DNA of 64,000 nucleotides. Source: Dyadobacter arcticus (GTDB lineage Bacteria > Bacteroidota > Bacteroidia > Cytophagales > Spirosomataceae). The stretch's first letter is position 1; each line of letters begins with the position of its first letter. The stretch is from contig NZ_JAASQJ010000001.1 in the NCBI RefSeq assembly GCF_011762185.1, positions 1,550,001-1,614,000 on the forward strand, written 5' to 3'. The notes under the pieces are model-generated. The model searched no databases, was not told the DNA's origin, and saw only the letters and a list, made by a program, of their open reading frames with translations. This document shows positions 26,927 to 36,355 of the stretch, piece after piece. Both the position numbers and the translations under genes were made by a program.

Positions 26927-26987
26927 TTGTAGAGTAAGTATGTTGGAGAATATACTCGTAGGGCCTATTTGACAAACTCACAAAAGG

Positions 26988-27060
26988 TCCGAAAATTGCG
27001 ATGGATCTGAACAGGCAGGTCAAAGGGTGTTTTGTCTCACGTTCGAGGGTTTTCTGAGAC
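26988..27060 (+). repeat. Interspersed repeat, copy D (R1), best-preserved core
   Basis: It begins TCCGAAAATTGCG, continues ATGGATCTGAACAGG and ends with GTCTCACGTTCGAGG...TGAGAC at 27034-27060. The GTCTCA / TGAGAC ends are perfectly complementary. Confidence 0.65.
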
Positions 27061-27365
27061 ATATCCCATAGGAACATGCTTACCATTACTACTGTTAAGG
27101 CTGGATACGCTCCTCCGATGTAGTTAATTGCTGATACTAAACGCAAATCTGGTACGAATTAGTCCTCTATCACACTTTCCAACAAGTTTATCTGTACCAC
27201 TCCATTAACCAAGCTGATATAAGAAATAGAAAACGAACTTATATCGACAATTTGGACAATGGCCACATTTCCTTTGATATAGATAGGATTATTTACCTTA
27301 TATCTTTTGGATTCTAAGGCTTCTTCCCCATATATACAGTTGAAGATTATACGCCTTGATTTCTC

Positions 27366-27699
27366 TCATTGCAACACATCTCTTAAACTCTCAAAGTCAG
27401 TCACAAACCCAACTGTTGACTCGCGCAATTTGGCCGCGGCCGAAGCGTAGTTTAAGTTCTCCCTTAGTTGCGGGTCAAATTCAAAAAGTACTTTTGCCCG
27501 GGTTGAGTCTAGCACCAGAATTGACTCAAAATCGAAACTGTTCCTTAATTGCTTGACGTCTTTACCGGATTTGAAAGCTACTTCAAAATCCCTATATTCG
27601 ATGAACTCCAAAGTATCCTTCTTCTGTTGGGAAGTCTTCTTTCTGCTTTTCAGTCGAATTACAGGAAAAAAACAGAAGTAACAGCGCAAGATATTTCAT
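27366..27699 (-). pseudogene. Small lipoprotein, frameshifted
   Basis: From ATG at 27699 the frame gives MKYLALLLLFFSCNSTEKQK, a lipoprotein signal with lipobox cysteine, but it runs into a stop soon after (FPTEEGYFGVHRI). The other frame carries the body (KDTLEFIEYRDFEVAFKSGK to TDFESLRDVLQ). Joining them near 27645, in an AG-rich stretch, gives one lipoprotein of about 110 residues. Function unknown. Confidence 0.5.
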
Positions 27700-27727
27700 T
27701 AGATCAATAAATTATGATTCAAAACTT

Positions 27728-27954
27728 TTACCAACCAAATCTTGACGGAATTTGATAGCTAAAAGGATACAGCACCCAAGATTCCCCGTTCTTTACCATC
27801 TGCGATTCCAAAGAATTGTAAAGCAGTTGGTCAAGCTTTGAAAATACCTTTTCGTTTCCTTCTTCGAAGGTCTGTGCTTGCAAGAAGGAGTAATCTTACA
27901 TGTAGTATTCCAGACAACCCACCATCATATTGTGAGAATGCTATTTCAAAAATA
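27728..27954 (-). pseudogene. C-terminal fragment of a gene, with an internal frameshift
   Basis: The last part reads QAQTFEEGNEKVFSKLDQLL, then SWVLYPFSYQIPSRFGW and a stop at 27728. An upstream piece in another frame reads IIFEIAFSQYDGGLSGILHV. Together they look like the end of a small protein whose start has been lost. It lies directly between the barrel gene and the broken lipoprotein gene. Confidence 0.35.
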
Positions 27955-27974
27955 ATTTGATTATTAAAACAATA

Positions 27975-29510
27975 TTATCTGACTGTAAACCTTAAAAAGA
28001 ATTGGCCATTTATGGTTTTTAGCGAAGAAGTTGGCGTCAGGGATAGATTTGAAATTGGTATGAGCATATTGATCCCGATCTGATACCGGCCAGGAGAAAA
28101 CATTAAACCTGTTTTAAAACTAATCAAATTTGTACGCATGTATTGATTTATGTTCTGTTTGTTCAAGACAAGTTTTTGCAATGGACGTTCTTCTCCCTGA
28201 TAATTTTCGTAATTATTCTGCGCAAGGGCTTTTCGGAGTGGACTGTAAGAGAAGCCGGCAGATGCCATTATATTTTGGAAAACGCAATACTCATACTGTA
28301 ATGCCAAATTGATTCCTGTTGCTTTAATCAAATCAATATTATTGTGAAACAATAAGGAATCAGAACCAGTACGCTGAACTCTTTTAAATCCTCCGTAAAA
28401 AGGCTGGCTGGCATAAAAACTAAATCTAAGTAGGTGTTTTTCAGTGATGTCCTTACTTATCCATATTCCTGGGATAAATAACAAATACGGCTTGCTTAAA
28501 CTATCCGTTCCTTTCAAAATATATTTGGTACTGTGAAAGGATGACGAGGCATTCCATTCCAAACCAACGTGCAATGTTTGAGATAATGACTTTATACTTT
28601 CGTTAGATTTTTGATCAAGAGTCGAAACAGGCTGATTATAAGAAACTGGCCGAATCTGTTTTATTGCAGCATTATGGAAACGAACAGATTTAGGAATTAA
28701 GTTTTTAGCGAAAAATAGCAGCCTGTTTTCTGAAATAGCAATAATTGTTTCTGATTTGTTTTCTTCCGTTTCTCCCGAACTAAAAGGCTTATATCGGGTC
28801 AGGTTGTTAGGCAAATTGGTGAGAGTTTTTATGTTTTGTTGTCTGTTTGAATCCATATTTTCAACTCTTTCCGCTATACCGGAATATTCGCCTATTTTTT
28901 TTGGTTGGCCATGATTTACGTTGAAATCCGCTTTCGTATGTTCAAAAGAAGATGACTTGGTAAATTCTCTTTTTGAGGGATCGTTCCCCCCGTTATGTAG
29001 TTTTTGACTATGGTTATAACCGCTTGATTCCGTTTTTGACCTGACCGGTTCTTGCGAAATGCTAGCAGCACTATTTGTTAAGGTAAGTCTTTCAGAATGT
29101 TGTGGACCCGATTTTCCTTCCTCATGTTCTTTTATGATTATGGATTGTTGTGGACTATCTATTTTCAGGTCTATTTTGGCTGAAGTTAGTTTTTTCTGTG
29201 TGACGCCAGATACACTTTGAACAGAATTAGAACTGTCCAAACCGATTATATTAACTCTGTGCTCTATACTTTTCTTCTTTTCTTCGGGCACCGAAAGCCA
29301 AATTGATGTCGCAATTCCAATTACAGCTATACTTCCCAATCCGCCTTTAAGAAGAAATTTTAATTTATCGACAGATGAGATTTGTGTATCTGGAACAAGA
29401 TTTCGGCCTAACATATCATTCATGTTCGCCCACCCGTCATCTGCCCGAACTTCCGGTTCAGGAAATTTACCCTTGAGGTACTTTTTAATATGTAGGTTTT
29501 TCTTGCTCAA
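27975..29510 (-). CDS. Anti-sigma-like N-terminus fused to an outer-membrane-like barrel
   Basis: This 511-residue protein starts with a cytoplasmic part (KYLKGKFPEPEVRADDGWAN, MNDMLGRNLVPDT) like Bacteroidetes proteins beside ECF sigma genes, then one membrane helix near 50-70 (GSIAVIGIATSIWLSV). A long low-complexity linker (about 75-255) follows. The C-terminal 190 residues have alternating strands with aromatic ends (SFYASQPFYGGF, LISFKTGLMFSPGRYQIGIN, FFLRFTVR), as in barrel proteins. It starts 6 bp after the sigma gene. It may hold the sigma factor until a signal arrives; this is inference. Confidence 0.68.
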   Translation of the reverse strand: MSKKNLHIKKYLKGKFPEPEVRADDGWANMNDMLGRNLVPDTQISSVDKLKFLLKGGLGSIAVIGIATSIWLSVPEEKKKSIEHRVNIIGLDSSNSVQSVSGVTQKKLTSAKIDLKIDSPQQSIIIKEHEEGKSGPQHSERLTLTNSAASISQEPVRSKTESSGYNHSQKLHNGGNDPSKREFTKSSSFEHTKADFNVNHGQPKKIGEYSGIAERVENMDSNRQQNIKTLTNLPNNLTRYKPFSSGETEENKSETIIAISENRLLFFAKNLIPKSVRFHNAAIKQIRPVSYNQPVSTLDQKSNESIKSLSQTLHVGLEWNASSSFHSTKYILKGTDSLSKPYLLFIPGIWISKDITEKHLLRFSFYASQPFYGGFKRVQRTGSDSLLFHNNIDLIKATGINLALQYEYCVFQNIMASAGFSYSPLRKALAQNNYENYQGEERPLQKLVLNKQNINQYMRTNLISFKTGLMFSPGRYQIGINMLIPISNLSLTPTSSLKTINGQFFLRFTVR

Positions 29511-29516
29511 AAGTTG

Positions 29517-30050
29517 TTAAATTGACTTTTCAAATATAATTTTCAGTCTGCTGCGACTTTCACTCAAATGCCATTTTACCGTCCCTTCACTTATATTTAG
29601 TGCTTCTGCAATCTCTTTCACTAAAAACCCATCCAGATAATAAAGACTTGAAACGCGGCGCGTCGCCATTGGTAGCTGGCTCATGTAAATTTCAATATCA
29701 TCATAATCCAGTTGCTGAAACGGATTTTCTCTGGCTTCAAAAAACATGTTTTCATCAATTTCATCATAATCAAAATGCTGTGTTTTTTTATCCCGGAGTA
29801 ATGTCAGCGCGGCATTTCTAACCGTTGTATACATCCAATTAAAAAATTCGCCTTGTGCAGCATCATATTGATCCAGATTTTTAAAAACTTTCATCATTCC
29901 GTTATTGATTGCCGTTACGATTTCATGTTTATCCTCAAAAAAATTTTTGCATAAAGCAAAGAGGACGGGATAAAATTGTCGGTACAATTTCTCCTGACTC
30001 TGACGTTCTTTTCGTCGGCAACCGGCTAATATTTCCTTTAAATCGTCCAA
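29517..30050 (-). CDS. ECF-type RNA polymerase sigma factor
   Basis: This 177-residue protein has region 2 (EKLYRQFYPVLFALCKNFFE, FFNWMYTTVRNAALTLLRDK) and region 4 with a helix-turn-helix (VKEIAEALNISEGTVKWHLS). The length and layout are those of Bacteroidetes sigma-70 family ECF factors. It is followed 6 bp later by the barrel/anti-sigma-like gene, its likely regulator. A hairpin terminator separates it from the lipoprotein gene upstream. Confidence 0.9.
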   Translation of the reverse strand: MDDLKEILAGCRRKERQSQEKLYRQFYPVLFALCKNFFEDKHEIVTAINNGMMKVFKNLDQYDAAQGEFFNWMYTTVRNAALTLLRDKKTQHFDYDEIDENMFFEARENPFQQLDYDDIEIYMSQLPMATRRVSSLYYLDGFLVKEIAEALNISEGTVKWHLSESRSRLKIIFEKSI

Positions 30051-30062
30051 GCTTATGCTCTA

Positions 30063-30094
30063 AACGCCGGCAAAGGTGAGTGCGTGCCGGCGTT
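30063..30094 (-). terminator. Hairpin between the lipoprotein and sigma factor genes
   Basis: A perfect 10-bp stem AACGCCGGCA / TGCCGGCGTT surrounds a 12-base loop, and on the minus strand it is followed by TTTAGAG. It would end the lipoprotein transcript. The T-run is short, so partial read-through is possible. Confidence 0.6.
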
Positions 30095-30113
30095 AGATTT
30101 TGTTAGGTTGACG

Positions 30114-30887
30114 TTATAATGTCTTCGTAGTAAAAATTACTCCATCATCATAAGGCCATGTGAACTGGTATTTTCCTCCATTTCTTGTAAAAGATCCTTT
30201 ATAATTTTTTTTGTTAAAAGTGATTTCGAGATTGTAAATCTTGCCATCTACTATCGGTTCATTGGTATAAATGTATCGTTTTGATTTTGCATTTTCCGTT
30301 GTACAACCTGCCGGACTAATCACTCTGAGGAAATTGTATACAAACGTATCGTGAACTTTATTGCTGGAAAAGAGCAGGTAATTGTTATTGCATTTATAAC
30401 TGTTTTTTGTTTCTGCCAAAATTTCCAAGTGAAATGTGGAATCGGCAAATGTGATGGGAGTCAAACTTAAAATATCGTCTGCATCAAAATGGTGAAGTAT
30501 TTGTATATTATTGTATCCCGGTTCATAAATGACGACATCTACTATTAACGAAACGGAATCCTGTGAAATACTGTCGAGTGCAGTAACGGTGTATTTACCT
30601 GATTGTGGGAAATAAACTTCAGCGACGGTGTTAGTTTTTTCTACCCGGACATTTTGTTTTGGAGAAATTTTCCATTGAAAATCGAGTGGGGATAAATAGT
30701 TTTCTAATGCAAAAAGAACAGGTTCTCCTTCTTGTACGATTGTAAGGCCAGCCACGAATATTCCTTCCTGTTGAGAAGTGTCGATTTTATCTGTCGAATT
30801 TGTCGAATCAACATCATTTCTTTCACAAGCTACCAGTTGGAAAAATGCCAGCAAAATAATTCCAATTACGATTTTTCTTTGTGTCAT
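30114..30887 (-). CDS. Lipoprotein with PKD-like domain
   Basis: The start at 30887 (MTQRKIVIGIILLAFFQLVA) with lipobox cysteine (QLVAC) gives 257 residues. Residues about 45-120 (VQEGEPVLFALENYLSPLDF, QWKISPK, YFPQSGKYTVTALDS) have the PKD/Ig-like fold pattern. The C-terminal part is unassigned. It is upstream of the sigma factor on the same strand, separated by the terminator. A surface-exposed role is likely. Confidence 0.65.
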   Translation of the reverse strand: MTQRKIVIGIILLAFFQLVACERNDVDSTNSTDKIDTSQQEGIFVAGLTIVQEGEPVLFALENYLSPLDFQWKISPKQNVRVEKTNTVAEVYFPQSGKYTVTALDSISQDSVSLIVDVVIYEPGYNNIQILHHFDADDILSLTPITFADSTFHLEILAETKNSYKCNNNYLLFSSNKVHDTFVYNFLRVISPAGCTTENAKSKRYIYTNEPIVDGKIYNLEITFNKKNYKGSFTRNGGKYQFTWPYDDGVIFTTKTL

Positions 30888-31678
30888 GACTATTGGTATT
30901 GAAGTTTTAGAGAACAAAGACAAGCTACTGTTGTCAATAAAATAAACTACAACCAGCAGGAGCTAGGTTGGGTGAGATGGCAAATTTATTTTAGAAAAAT
31001 TGGTTTAAGGGCTTTATTTCACTTTAAAAGCCAAAAGTTCGTTTTTTGAGACTGATTGAAAACTCTACCGTTCCACGTACTGTTTCACATTGGATCCTGA
31101 CCTCTCTCTGATTGGTGACTGGGAGATACAACTGAAACCAATTACAAGGCATCTTTTCTACAAAATTGAAATGGGTAAGTTTGTCATACTTTCGTTGGGC
31201 ATTTGGACGATGAAACATCGCCTGATCCTTTCAAACGTGCAACACTTCAAGATATAGATAATATTTCCTGTGTACACGTTGGATCAATCAGTAATTTATG
31301 GTCAAGTCTTCTACCCATTTTAGTTAGATATTTAAGGTCGCCGAGTTGAGCACTAAGATTTCGCGAATATTGAACAGCCTGGGCACATTTTATCAGAATA
31401 CCAATCGGCCACGAAAAGCATAGGAAGGCTATTTGAAGACCCAAAAATTAATACTTCGCTTGTAAAATAAGCAGGATTATCAACAAATTGCCAAATTTTC
31501 AGGATGGGTCATTTGTTCCTGCTGTCTCAAAAAATTTCGAAAATTGCGGTAATATCCTTTTAGGCATGAGAGCGTGTATTGTCTCACGTTGGACCGTCTT
31601 CTCTGATCGTCTCGCCTAAAAAATTATTACGTTATAGGCTAATTATGAAAACTAATATTGCAAAGCTCCTCAAACTTG
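30888..31678. other. Non-coding gap of about 790 bp with repeat copy E
   Basis: No gene is supported. Open frames at 31024-31218 and 31247-31444 (minus) have no recognisable content and may be remnants. Repeat copy E lies at 31537-31607. Confidence 0.4.
31537..31607 (+). repeat. Interspersed repeat, copy E (R1)
   Basis: Shared blocks are TCGAAAATTGCG and GTCTCACGTTGGA. The right palindrome arm is degraded (TCTGATC). It is the most diverged R1 copy still recognisable. Confidence 0.5.
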
Positions 31679-32350
31679 TTAAAAGGAAAAGCTTTTAAAG
31701 AGTTGACCAGTCTTTTGGTATATATGAAATTGACTACCAACCCACTTTGTTTTATGCAGATTGTAGCGAAATTCGTTTATATTGTTTGTTAATAGATGAA
31801 CTTCTGATATTATCTCGCCAGAATCATTTTTAACTCTAAGAAATGCGTTTTGTCCATTGTGATCTACACGAGCTACTAAAATACAGCTCAATTTTAAGGC
31901 TTTGTTGCTTTTTGATAGTTTTTTTGATTCTGCTTCATAGTTGAAATTAGATTCCTCAATTTTGTTGGTCATCAATATCAGGGTGTGTAATTGATCGCTA
32001 TCCGTTGTATATACCGCGCTTAATGACTTGCGTACCAAATTCAATACTGCAGTGTTGCGGTCGAAGACGGAGAGGTCTGAAAAGGCAACAAAGTCAAAAT
32101 TGTGATATTGACATTCCACTACCCCGTTCAACCACCGATATATGTGAGGGTCTTCCCGGGAATTTTCTACACCCTGGTCGCTTACAGTGATACCTAGGAC
32201 ACTGATGTTCTCATAGGTCAATTTTCTAGGTTGCATGTGCCAAAGTAGATTGTTGACAAGACCTGAAGCTGAACGAAACTCCCGGATGTTTGGATGCTGA
32301 CTTCGTGTATAATGTGCTCCAATTTGAATCCGGTTCATATATTTGCCCAT
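31679..32350 (-). CDS. Hypothetical protein, possibly missing its N-terminus
   Basis: This 223-residue soluble protein (SVLGITVSDQGVENSREDPH, HTLILMTNKIEESNFNYEAE) has no recognised family. A coding-like stretch in another frame lies upstream (32546 to 32340; MNSLHFSKIRRFVRQNSSAV, then LSKHSYEHNLIYWHGQ). It could be the true N-terminus joined by a frameshift near 32345. Thus the gene may extend to 32546. Confidence 0.45.
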   Translation of the reverse strand: MGKYMNRIQIGAHYTRSQHPNIREFRSASGLVNNLLWHMQPRKLTYENISVLGITVSDQGVENSREDPHIYRWLNGVVECQYHNFDFVAFSDLSVFDRNTAVLNLVRKSLSAVYTTDSDQLHTLILMTNKIEESNFNYEAESKKLSKSNKALKLSCILVARVDHNGQNAFLRVKNDSGEIISEVHLLTNNINEFRYNLHKTKWVGSQFHIYQKTGQLFKSFSF

Positions 32351-32639
32351 GCCAATATATTAGATTATGTTCATATGAGTGTTTGGACAAATTACAACTG
32401 ATTTTCTGAATATCTTCATAAACGCTAGCTTGCCAGTTCAAATCTGAGCAACGACCATCCTGTTTTAAATAGGTACAAATGAAAGATACTGCCGAAGAAT
32501 TTTGTCTCACGAAACGTCGGATTTTAGAGAAATGCAATGAATTCAATGCGAATTCCCGAACTTCATGTATATCAGTCTTAAAATGTTATCTCAAAAATCA
32601 ACGTCTCAATTTATGATCTTGAGTTGAATTTTTGAGATA

Positions 32640-32964
32640 GTGAAAATGATATTCGGTACGCCAGGGTTTCGACGGCAGCGGCCGAGCGCTCATGATCAGA
32701 ACTTAGATCTTCAACTTGAAGGTCTGAGAAAGGCAGGGTATGATAGAATCTCTCAAGAAAAAGTTTATTCTGCTAAAGAGAGGCGTGAGCTCAGGGAGTT
32801 ACTTGAATTGACGCGAGCAGGCGATACAATACTCGGAATTGGATAGGCTTGGTCGTTCACTCAAGGATCTCATTACGCTGATCACTGATTTTCAACATGG
32901 GCAGATCCGCTTTCCCGCCAAAGGCCTCCCCAGCTTTTCAACCACCGAGACGGGTTTGGCCTAG
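32640..32964 (+). pseudogene. Serine recombinase (resolvase/invertase), degenerate
   Basis: The main frame reads HDQNLDLQLEGLRKAGYDRI, then KERRELRELLELTRAGDT, as in resolvases. The catalytic segment YARVSTA is in another frame right after MIFG, and LDRLGRSLKDLITLITDFQH is in a third place downstream. At least two frameshifts separate the pieces, and the C-terminal DNA-binding part is missing. It is a dead remnant of a mobile element. Confidence 0.82.
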
Positions 32965-33294
32965 ACACAGATAGCAAGCGATTTTTGCGGTTATTCTTTC
33001 AGCCTGTCCTTGTGTGGTGGGCGTTAGAAAGTACGGGTAAAAAGGATTAGTAAATGACGCTGACTGGGAACTCTGATTCACAGGTTGCCAAATTATTGCC
33101 CCTAGAATCGTAGACTTAAAGGTATTTTTTGCCATGAATTACACTAACTTTCACGAATTCGCTTGACGGCGGACCCTCAGGTAAATTCGTGAGATTCATG
33201 ACTGAAAATTTAAGGCTAAAATCCTCGGATCAGCGTAAATCCGTTTTAACCAGCGGCAATGCCTATTTATATCTAAGAGGGCTGTCAGTCCGCC
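32965..33294. other. Gap with a nested inverted repeat
   Basis: No gene is seen. Nested inverted arms occur: CATGAAT / ATTCATG (33133-33139, 33194-33200) outside TCACGAATT / AATTCGTGA (33151-33159, 33184-33192). The gap lies between the resolvase remnant and the end of the ABC permease gene. Confidence 0.4.
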
Positions 33295-36021
33295 CTACTC
33301 ATTCCTCAAACTCCTCACAGGGTCCTTCATAGCAGCTTTAACTGCATGAAAGCCCACTGTGATCATTGTAATGAAAATAGCACCAAAACCAGCCACTGCA
33401 AATATCCACCAGTTTATGCCGATCCGGTAAGGATAATTTTGTAACCACTTGTTGATACCGTACCATGCGATCGGTGATGCAATCACAATGGACATTCCTA
33501 CGAGCTTAACAAAATCTTTTGACAGCAATGCCACAATTCCGGCAATGGATGCGCCGAGTACTTTACGAATGCCAACCTCCTTCGCTCGCTGTTCTGCTGC
33601 TTGAACCACTAATCCGAAAATTCCCAAAGCAGAAAGAAACATCGTCAGACTGCTAAAAAACACAAACAGTTGGTGAAGTTTGCTTTCAGTTTCGTACTGT
33701 TTGGTTAATAAATCTTTCACCCAATTGATTTCCAAAAGTTTGACTGTGTGAAATTGCTTCCAAAGCTTTTGTAGAGAATTAGTGACCTTCGCTTCCATGC
33801 CCGGCTCAGTTCTAATGAGCATGCCGCCGTGCCGGGCGGAGCGCTGCGCTACAATAATAGTCGGCTTGATGGCTTCGTATAGGGATTCATTATTAAAGTT
33901 CCCAACAACACCAACCGGAACCGTGCTTGCATTGTTAATCTGTTCTCCGAGTTCGCTTATTTGCAAAACTTTCGCTGCGGATTCCGTCATCAGAGAGTTT
34001 TGTTGCGACTCGGCCTCTATATATTTTTTCCAATTTACACTCTGCAGCGAATCTGCGTTGATGGCATCAGAACCAAATCTTGAATTCAACAATCTTCCCT
34101 TTATCAAACGTAGACCGAGCGTCTGCGGCAAATCCAGATCTCCGGCAATGTAAAATATTTTTACTTTATTTTCCGGATTCGTCGGATCTTCCACCTCGGT
34201 GGTCATGAATCCGCCTCCTTCGGTTGGCAACCATTGACTTATGCTGGAACTGGTCACGCCGGGAATCCGGTTTACCTCACTTTTAAATGTGTCGCTTTTA
34301 CCTTCCCAAGATACACTCCTGATTGCTAAAAGGTTATTTTTATTATAACCCAGGTCTTTATTTTTCATATAACTGAGTTGCTGCCTCACCACAATCGTAG
34401 CAATTAACACCACAATTGAAATTGAAAACTGTGAGACAACCAGTCCTTTCCGAAGCCAGTTTTGCCTTAATGTGGATGAAGAAAATACTCCGCGTATGGT
34501 GTCCGACGGCTTTAATCCTGAAATCATCCATGCGGGATAAAGACCTGTAAACAGGCAAGTAAAAAGTATAATACCGAAGGCAATCGCCGCCAGTGACGGA
34601 TTGGACGTGAAGGTCTGCACCAGCTTATGTCCCATAAAAGACTCCACGGACCGTAGAGAAAGATAGTAAGCGGGAGCCGCCATCAAAACCGATACACCAA
34701 AAAGAAGGAATGTTTCTGTTAGAATCTGCATCATCAATTGGTAACGCGAGCCGCTCAGAATCCGCCGCACACCCGTTTCCTTTAATCTGGAAAATGCTCG
34801 TGCCGTACTCAGGTTTACAAAGTTGACACAAGCAATAAACAACAGTAACAATGCCACTCCTGCAAAAATATATATCGTTCTCGCACTTCCCTTTACACTT
34901 TGTCTCTGGGCAAAATCCGAATGCAGATAAATGTCTTCCATGGGCTGAAACTCATAGGTATCATCGCGGTCGTTTACCTTAAGACCCTTATACCATGCAT
35001 TCATTTTTGTTTGAAATTCGCCCATATCCGTACCTGTCTTCATCAGCAGGTAATTCTGTGTAAGTGTGTAAGCGCCACCCGTGGTAAATGACTCGGCCGC
35101 GTTCTTGTGAAGCAAAATAATATCGGCCCGCAGGTGTGAGTTATAGGGAAGGTCCTTTATCACACCGGTTATCAAATAGGGATTTGCCTTATCTCCGTAA
35201 TCCGGAATGTCTTCTACGATTTTCCCGACAGGGTCCAGCCCTTTAAAAAACTTATCGCGAAAAGTTTCTGAAATAACGATATTGTTGTTGCCCGATTGAT
35301 ATCGGCCTGGATTACCAGATAAAATCTTTACATCCAGCATTTTCCACGCGGTGGTGTCCATGTGCAGCACGTTGGTTTTAATGCCATTGTCCTCGTCTTC
35401 CGTGAACTTCAAATGCACCGGCCCTACATAGAGTTGCGAATAACTCTCCACCTCCGGGTAGTTCTTCATCAGTTCAGGAGCCAAACTGAGCATGGAGCTG
35501 GATGCACGCTCGTATAGACCTTCTCCTCGTTTATTGACGGTCACGATCCGGTAAAGATCCTTACTTCTCGTCCATTGTCTGTCATAAGAGAGGCTGTCGA
35601 TCACTACTGTTGCCACCATCATGCAAGCCCATAAGCCAATAGACAGCCCAACCAGATGTATAAATGAATAGCCCCTATTTTTGATCAAAACACGGGAACC
35701 GATCTTAAAGTAATTTGCCAGCATATCAAAGTTGAAAAAAGTTTGCGAAGAATGAGATGGTTTTTGCCTCTTCATGATGGATGGCCTGATGAGGCCAAGC
35801 ACTTCTCTTCTGTACCAAGAGCTAGCCTTTTTTATGCCAAATCGACTCACGCGTAAAGCATATCGTTCCTGGAGATCTCCAATGTGCGTTTCGCGAAGAT
35901 GCGGTGCACAAATCCATCGGGCAAGCCGGTCCAGCCATTTGGGTGGCTGCGGCATTTCAGATCCTATATAACTTTTAGATGACATGTCCAGCGGGTTTAA
36001 AGTGGGTTCAGGAAAGATCAA
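33295..36021 (-). CDS. ABC transporter permease with permease-prefix, MacB and FtsX domains
   Basis: This protein is 908 residues, or about 896 if started at 35985. An N-terminal permease-prefix domain (PPKWLDRLARWICAPHLRET, HIGDLQERYALRVSRFG) precedes a first helix near 118-140, a MacB-type periplasmic core, and two FtsX-type blocks of helices (FIACVNFVNLSTARAFSRLK, RAKEVGIRKVLGASIAGIVA). This is the usual Bacteroidetes two-module permease. It may export lipophilic or peptide compounds with an ATPase encoded elsewhere. Its start overlaps the PadR gene end, so they form an operon. Confidence 0.88.
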   Translation of the reverse strand: MIFPEPTLNPLDMSSKSYIGSEMPQPPKWLDRLARWICAPHLRETHIGDLQERYALRVSRFGIKKASSWYRREVLGLIRPSIMKRQKPSHSSQTFFNFDMLANYFKIGSRVLIKNRGYSFIHLVGLSIGLWACMMVATVVIDSLSYDRQWTRSKDLYRIVTVNKRGEGLYERASSSMLSLAPELMKNYPEVESYSQLYVGPVHLKFTEDEDNGIKTNVLHMDTTAWKMLDVKILSGNPGRYQSGNNNIVISETFRDKFFKGLDPVGKIVEDIPDYGDKANPYLITGVIKDLPYNSHLRADIILLHKNAAESFTTGGAYTLTQNYLLMKTGTDMGEFQTKMNAWYKGLKVNDRDDTYEFQPMEDIYLHSDFAQRQSVKGSARTIYIFAGVALLLLFIACVNFVNLSTARAFSRLKETGVRRILSGSRYQLMMQILTETFLLFGVSVLMAAPAYYLSLRSVESFMGHKLVQTFTSNPSLAAIAFGIILFTCLFTGLYPAWMISGLKPSDTIRGVFSSSTLRQNWLRKGLVVSQFSISIVVLIATIVVRQQLSYMKNKDLGYNKNNLLAIRSVSWEGKSDTFKSEVNRIPGVTSSSISQWLPTEGGGFMTTEVEDPTNPENKVKIFYIAGDLDLPQTLGLRLIKGRLLNSRFGSDAINADSLQSVNWKKYIEAESQQNSLMTESAAKVLQISELGEQINNASTVPVGVVGNFNNESLYEAIKPTIIVAQRSARHGGMLIRTEPGMEAKVTNSLQKLWKQFHTVKLLEINWVKDLLTKQYETESKLHQLFVFFSSLTMFLSALGIFGLVVQAAEQRAKEVGIRKVLGASIAGIVALLSKDFVKLVGMSIVIASPIAWYGINKWLQNYPYRIGINWWIFAVAGFGAIFITMITVGFHAVKAAMKDPVRSLRNE

Positions 36022-36355
36022 GCCCTATTTTTGACAAAACCTCAGGCAGTATACGGTCCCATAAATTATCGCGTACCGCCCTTGCCTCAGTTAGAATGCG
36101 CACACCATATCCTGTGACGGTAAAAAGACGTTTTCTTCGTCCGCCACGTTCAGGGGTTGCTTCACCAAATGATGAACTCAAATAGCCCTTATCTTCCAAT
36201 CGTTGCAAAGCCGCGTGAACGGCCCCCGTGCTGACAGGATATTTTGTCTCCTTTTCCAATTCTTCTGCAATCACCACAGCATAAGCTTTTGGCGACATCG
36301 CCGCGACAGCCAGCAATACGATTTCCTCAAATTCTCCCAGATCGCTTCGTCTCAT
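36008..36355 (-). CDS. PadR-family transcriptional regulator
   Basis: This 115-residue protein has the PadR winged helix (LGEFEEIVLLAVAAMSPKAY, YPVSTGAVHAALQRLEDKGY, LSSSFGEATPERGGRRKRLF). PadR proteins with permease-prefix transporters are a standard pair in Bacteroidetes, where the regulator represses the transporter operon. Stop and start of the two genes overlap by 14 bp. Confidence 0.9.
   Translation of the reverse strand: MRRSDLGEFEEIVLLAVAAMSPKAYAVVIAEELEKETKYPVSTGAVHAALQRLEDKGYLSSSFGEATPERGGRRKRLFTVTGYGVRILTEARAVRDNLWDRILPEVLSKIGLDLS

Larger units (their letters stand above)
26828..27365. other. Gap with a hairpin and repeat copy D
   Basis: No gene is supported. It contains the long hairpin at 26894-26926 and repeat copy D at 26988-27060. 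The remaining 300 bp shows no recognisable feature. Confidence 0.4.

Noticed and set aside
31024..31444. Two minus-strand frames of about 65 codons in the non-coding gap
   Set aside because: No recognisable content and no good start; possibly remnants, so left as a gap.
34900..35091. Plus-strand frames across the ABC permease gene
   Set aside because: Antisense to a well-supported 908-residue protein.
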